Source: Corallococcus sp. NCRR
GTDB lineage: Bacteria; Myxococcota; Myxococcia; Myxococcales; Myxococcaceae
Direction: 5' to 3'
DNA length: 64,000 nucleotides
NCBI RefSeq assembly: GCF_026965535.1
Contig: NZ_CP114039.1
Location: 4,092,001-4,156,000, forward strand
The position numbers and the translations under genes were made by a program. Below are positions 62,374 to 64,000 of the stretch, in pieces; the stretch's first letter is position 1, and each line of letters starts with the position of its first letter. Below the pieces are notes generated by a model that saw nothing but the letters and a program-made list of their open reading frames with translations, was not told the origin of the DNA and did no database searches.

Positions 62374-64000
62374 ATGCCAGGACCCTTCGACAATCCCTCG
62401 CAGTGGACGGACTGCTCCGACGCGGAGCTCGAAGCGCTGGCGGAACAGGCCGACTTCAGCGGCTTCGTGCCCGGCCGGGACCTCGCGCCGCTGCGCGAAC
62501 GGCTCCTCCGCCTGGAACGCGAGCACGGCATCACGGAGGTCCACCGGCGCCTCTCCGACAAGGTGCTGGCCGCGGGAGCACGGCTCGTGGAGACCCCGCG
62601 CTACATCGGCACGCAGAGCGCCTTCGCGCTCAGCCCGGATGGACGCCATCTGGCCATCGCGAGCAACCGGTTCGACGGATCGCACGGTGGAGACGTGCGC
62701 ATCTGGGAGCTGGCGACAGGGCGCATGGTTGACGCCGTCGGGTTCGAATCGACGAGGGTCGGGTCGGGAGGGGATCCTTCCTGTCTCCAATGGTCGCCGT
62801 CGGGGCAGTGGCTCGGCGTCATCCTGGACGGCGTCATCGTCGGCGTGCTGCGAGCCTTCGCCGGAGCCCCGCCTTGCTTCACCGCCGACGTCACCCGGCG
62901 CTGGGGCTCGCCGCCCGCGTGGGCTGTCATCAATCCCGAACACTCGAAGGACCAGGGGCACCTGCCCGCGTGGTGCTGGTCTCCGGATGAAACCCGGCTG
63001 TTCATCTCCACCCCCGGGCCGGACGGCGCGCTGGGCTGCATCGTCCCGTTCCAGGAAGGGGCCCGGATCAACGAGGACAGTGAAGGCCTTCGCTGGTGTG
63101 CGGCCCGGTTGGACGGACGGCCTTCGAGATCGCAGCCGCATACCTGGGTGCGGTGGAGCCCGGATGGCTCCCGCATCCATGGCTATTGCAAACACGAGTA
63201 CGTGCTCGAGCGGCACCCCGACTCGGGCCAGGACGCCCATCCGTCCGCCTCCGTCATCGACGTGCAAAGCGGCGACCTCCAGTACCGTTTCGATGAACTG
63301 AAGCTGCCGGTGGCGTTTTCGCCGGACGGTGCCCGCCTGGCCTACGGAGAGGACCCGCCCCGGCTCGCCAACGGCTACACGGGCCAGACGATGGCCAACC
63401 TGGCCAGGCGCGCCCGTGTGCACATCCACTCGGTCGCTGAATGCGTCTGGTCCCGTGATGGCCGGCGACTGGCCGTCCTCGTCAACGAGTACGACCACCC
63501 CAAGGCCTTCATCTTCGAGGAGGGCCAGCTTCTGTGCGTGGTGGACCTGAAGGGCCGTTATCTCGGGCGGTCCTCCTGGAGCCATGACCTGCTCCGCTGG
63601 GCCTGGTCTCCGGATGGTTCCATGGGCGCATGCCTGACGAGGGAGAACAACCCGTACAGGGAAGAGACCCAAGGGGGGATCGAAGTGTGGACGGTGGGGC
63701 CCGCGCCCGGGTTCCTCCGGAGGCTCGAGTACGCCGGCCACATCAACGGACTGGCCTGGGGCGCGGACGACACGCTCGTGGCGACGGGCCAGGATGACCT
63801 CGCCTTCTGGGACGTGACGACCGGACAGCCTCGCTTCCGGGCTTCGTCCGAACTGGAGCCGGGACGCGTGCCGCCCCCGGACGCCTGGAACCCCTGGCCG
63901 GACGCAACCGCGCGGTTCATCCCGACCGAGCGCGGCTGGGACTTCACGCGGGTGGAGCCGGACGGCACCGTGGTGTGTCCCCCGGGCTCGCGGGCGGAGC
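62374..64000 (+). CDS. Beta-propeller (WD40/PD40-like) protein, C-terminus off the window
   Basis: 542 codons from ATG 62374, open at the right edge. An N-terminal 60-residue helical segment (CSDAELEALAEQADF) is followed by blades with the recurring pattern SPDGRHLAI, WSPSGQWLGV, WSPDETRLFI, WSPDGSRIHG, FSPDGARLAYG, WSRDGRRLAVL and WSPDGSMGAC. This is the TolB/PD40 or WD40 type of repeat. No signal peptide. Probably a scaffold or sensor protein; function unknown. Confidence 0.85.
   Translation, partial: MPGPFDNPSQWTDCSDAELEALAEQADFSGFVPGRDLAPLRERLLRLEREHGITEVHRRLSDKVLAAGARLVETPRYIGTQSAFALSPDGRHLAIASNRFDGSHGGDVRIWELATGRMVDAVGFESTRVGSGGDPSCLQWSPSGQWLGVILDGVIVGVLRAFAGAPPCFTADVTRRWGSPPAWAVINPEHSKDQGHLPAWCWSPDETRLFISTPGPDGALGCIVPFQEGARINEDSEGLRWCAARLDGRPSRSQPHTWVRWSPDGSRIHGYCKHEYVLERHPDSGQDAHPSASVIDVQSGDLQYRFDELKLPVAFSPDGARLAYGEDPPRLANGYTGQTMANLARRARVHIHSVAECVWSRDGRRLAVLVNEYDHPKAFIFEEGQLLCVVDLKGRYLGRSSWSHDLLRWAWSPDGSMGACLTRENNPYREETQGGIEVWTVGPAPGFLRRLEYAGHINGLAWGADDTLVATGQDDLAFWDVTTGQPRFRASSELEPGRVPPPDAWNPWPDATARFIPTERGWDFTRVEPDGTVVCPPGSRAE

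Overview
The window is very GC-rich, has tightly packed genes with frequent ATGA/TGATG overlaps, and carries a gene set typical of large social deltaproteobacteria: many serine hydrolases, lipoproteins, an NtrC-like sigma-54 regulator, unusual histidine kinases, an ECF41 sigma factor and bacterial triterpene genes. I read it as a chromosomal segment of a myxobacterium, most likely Corallococcus or a close relative (inference from gene content; no 16S or other marker is present). I saw no tRNA, rRNA, insertion sequence, prophage or cas gene.

Layout. 1-9314: a secreted GH57-like starch-type protein with FnIII/CBM25 modules (cut by the left edge), divergent from a three-domain, plant-type methionine S-methyltransferase, then an acetamidase/formamidase and an SRPBCC protein. 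9325-14475: the most interesting locus. A minus-strand operon encodes a repetitive multicore precursor, an ATP-grasp ligase, a 2-oxoglutarate/Fe(II) oxygenase and a serine hydrolase, i.e. a candidate graspetide (omega-ester/amide RiPP) pathway, divergent from an erythromycin-esterase-like gene. 14527-18208: membrane proteins, including an Mpo1-like protein and an HTTM-domain operon. 18236-29986: a stress/oxygen island with a triple universal stress protein, P-type ATPase, fermentative-type 2-hydroxyacid dehydrogenase, two DksA/TraR-like zinc-finger proteins, a frameshifted DMT transporter, a sigma-54 activator, a globin-coupled oxygen-sensor kinase, its dual-receiver partner and a receiver-kinase hybrid. 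Similar sigma-54-like promoter sequences lie upstream of two of its genes.

29993-43690: ordinary housekeeping and accessory genes (lipoprotein, lytic transglycosylase, epoxide hydrolase-like, PAS kinase, SDR/AraC pair, VOC, M3 peptidase/Lrp pair, FAD desaturase-like), then a 7-unit array of a novel-looking repeat built from the octamer GTCGGACA, upstream of an ECF41 sigma factor and a lipoprotein.

43797-51700: a triterpene/sterol locus with an MMPL transporter, a GT21-like glycosyltransferase, a squalene epoxidase-like enzyme, squalene synthase and an oxidosqualene cyclase that carries the three diagnostic residues of cycloartenol synthase. 51648-64000: DUF1993, lipoproteins, a second serine hydrolase, an RtcB-like RNA ligase, DUF4279-MarR pair, 5'-nucleotidase lipoprotein, a very basic H1-like protein, a CE2-type esterase, a CPBP protease and a beta-propeller protein cut by the right edge.
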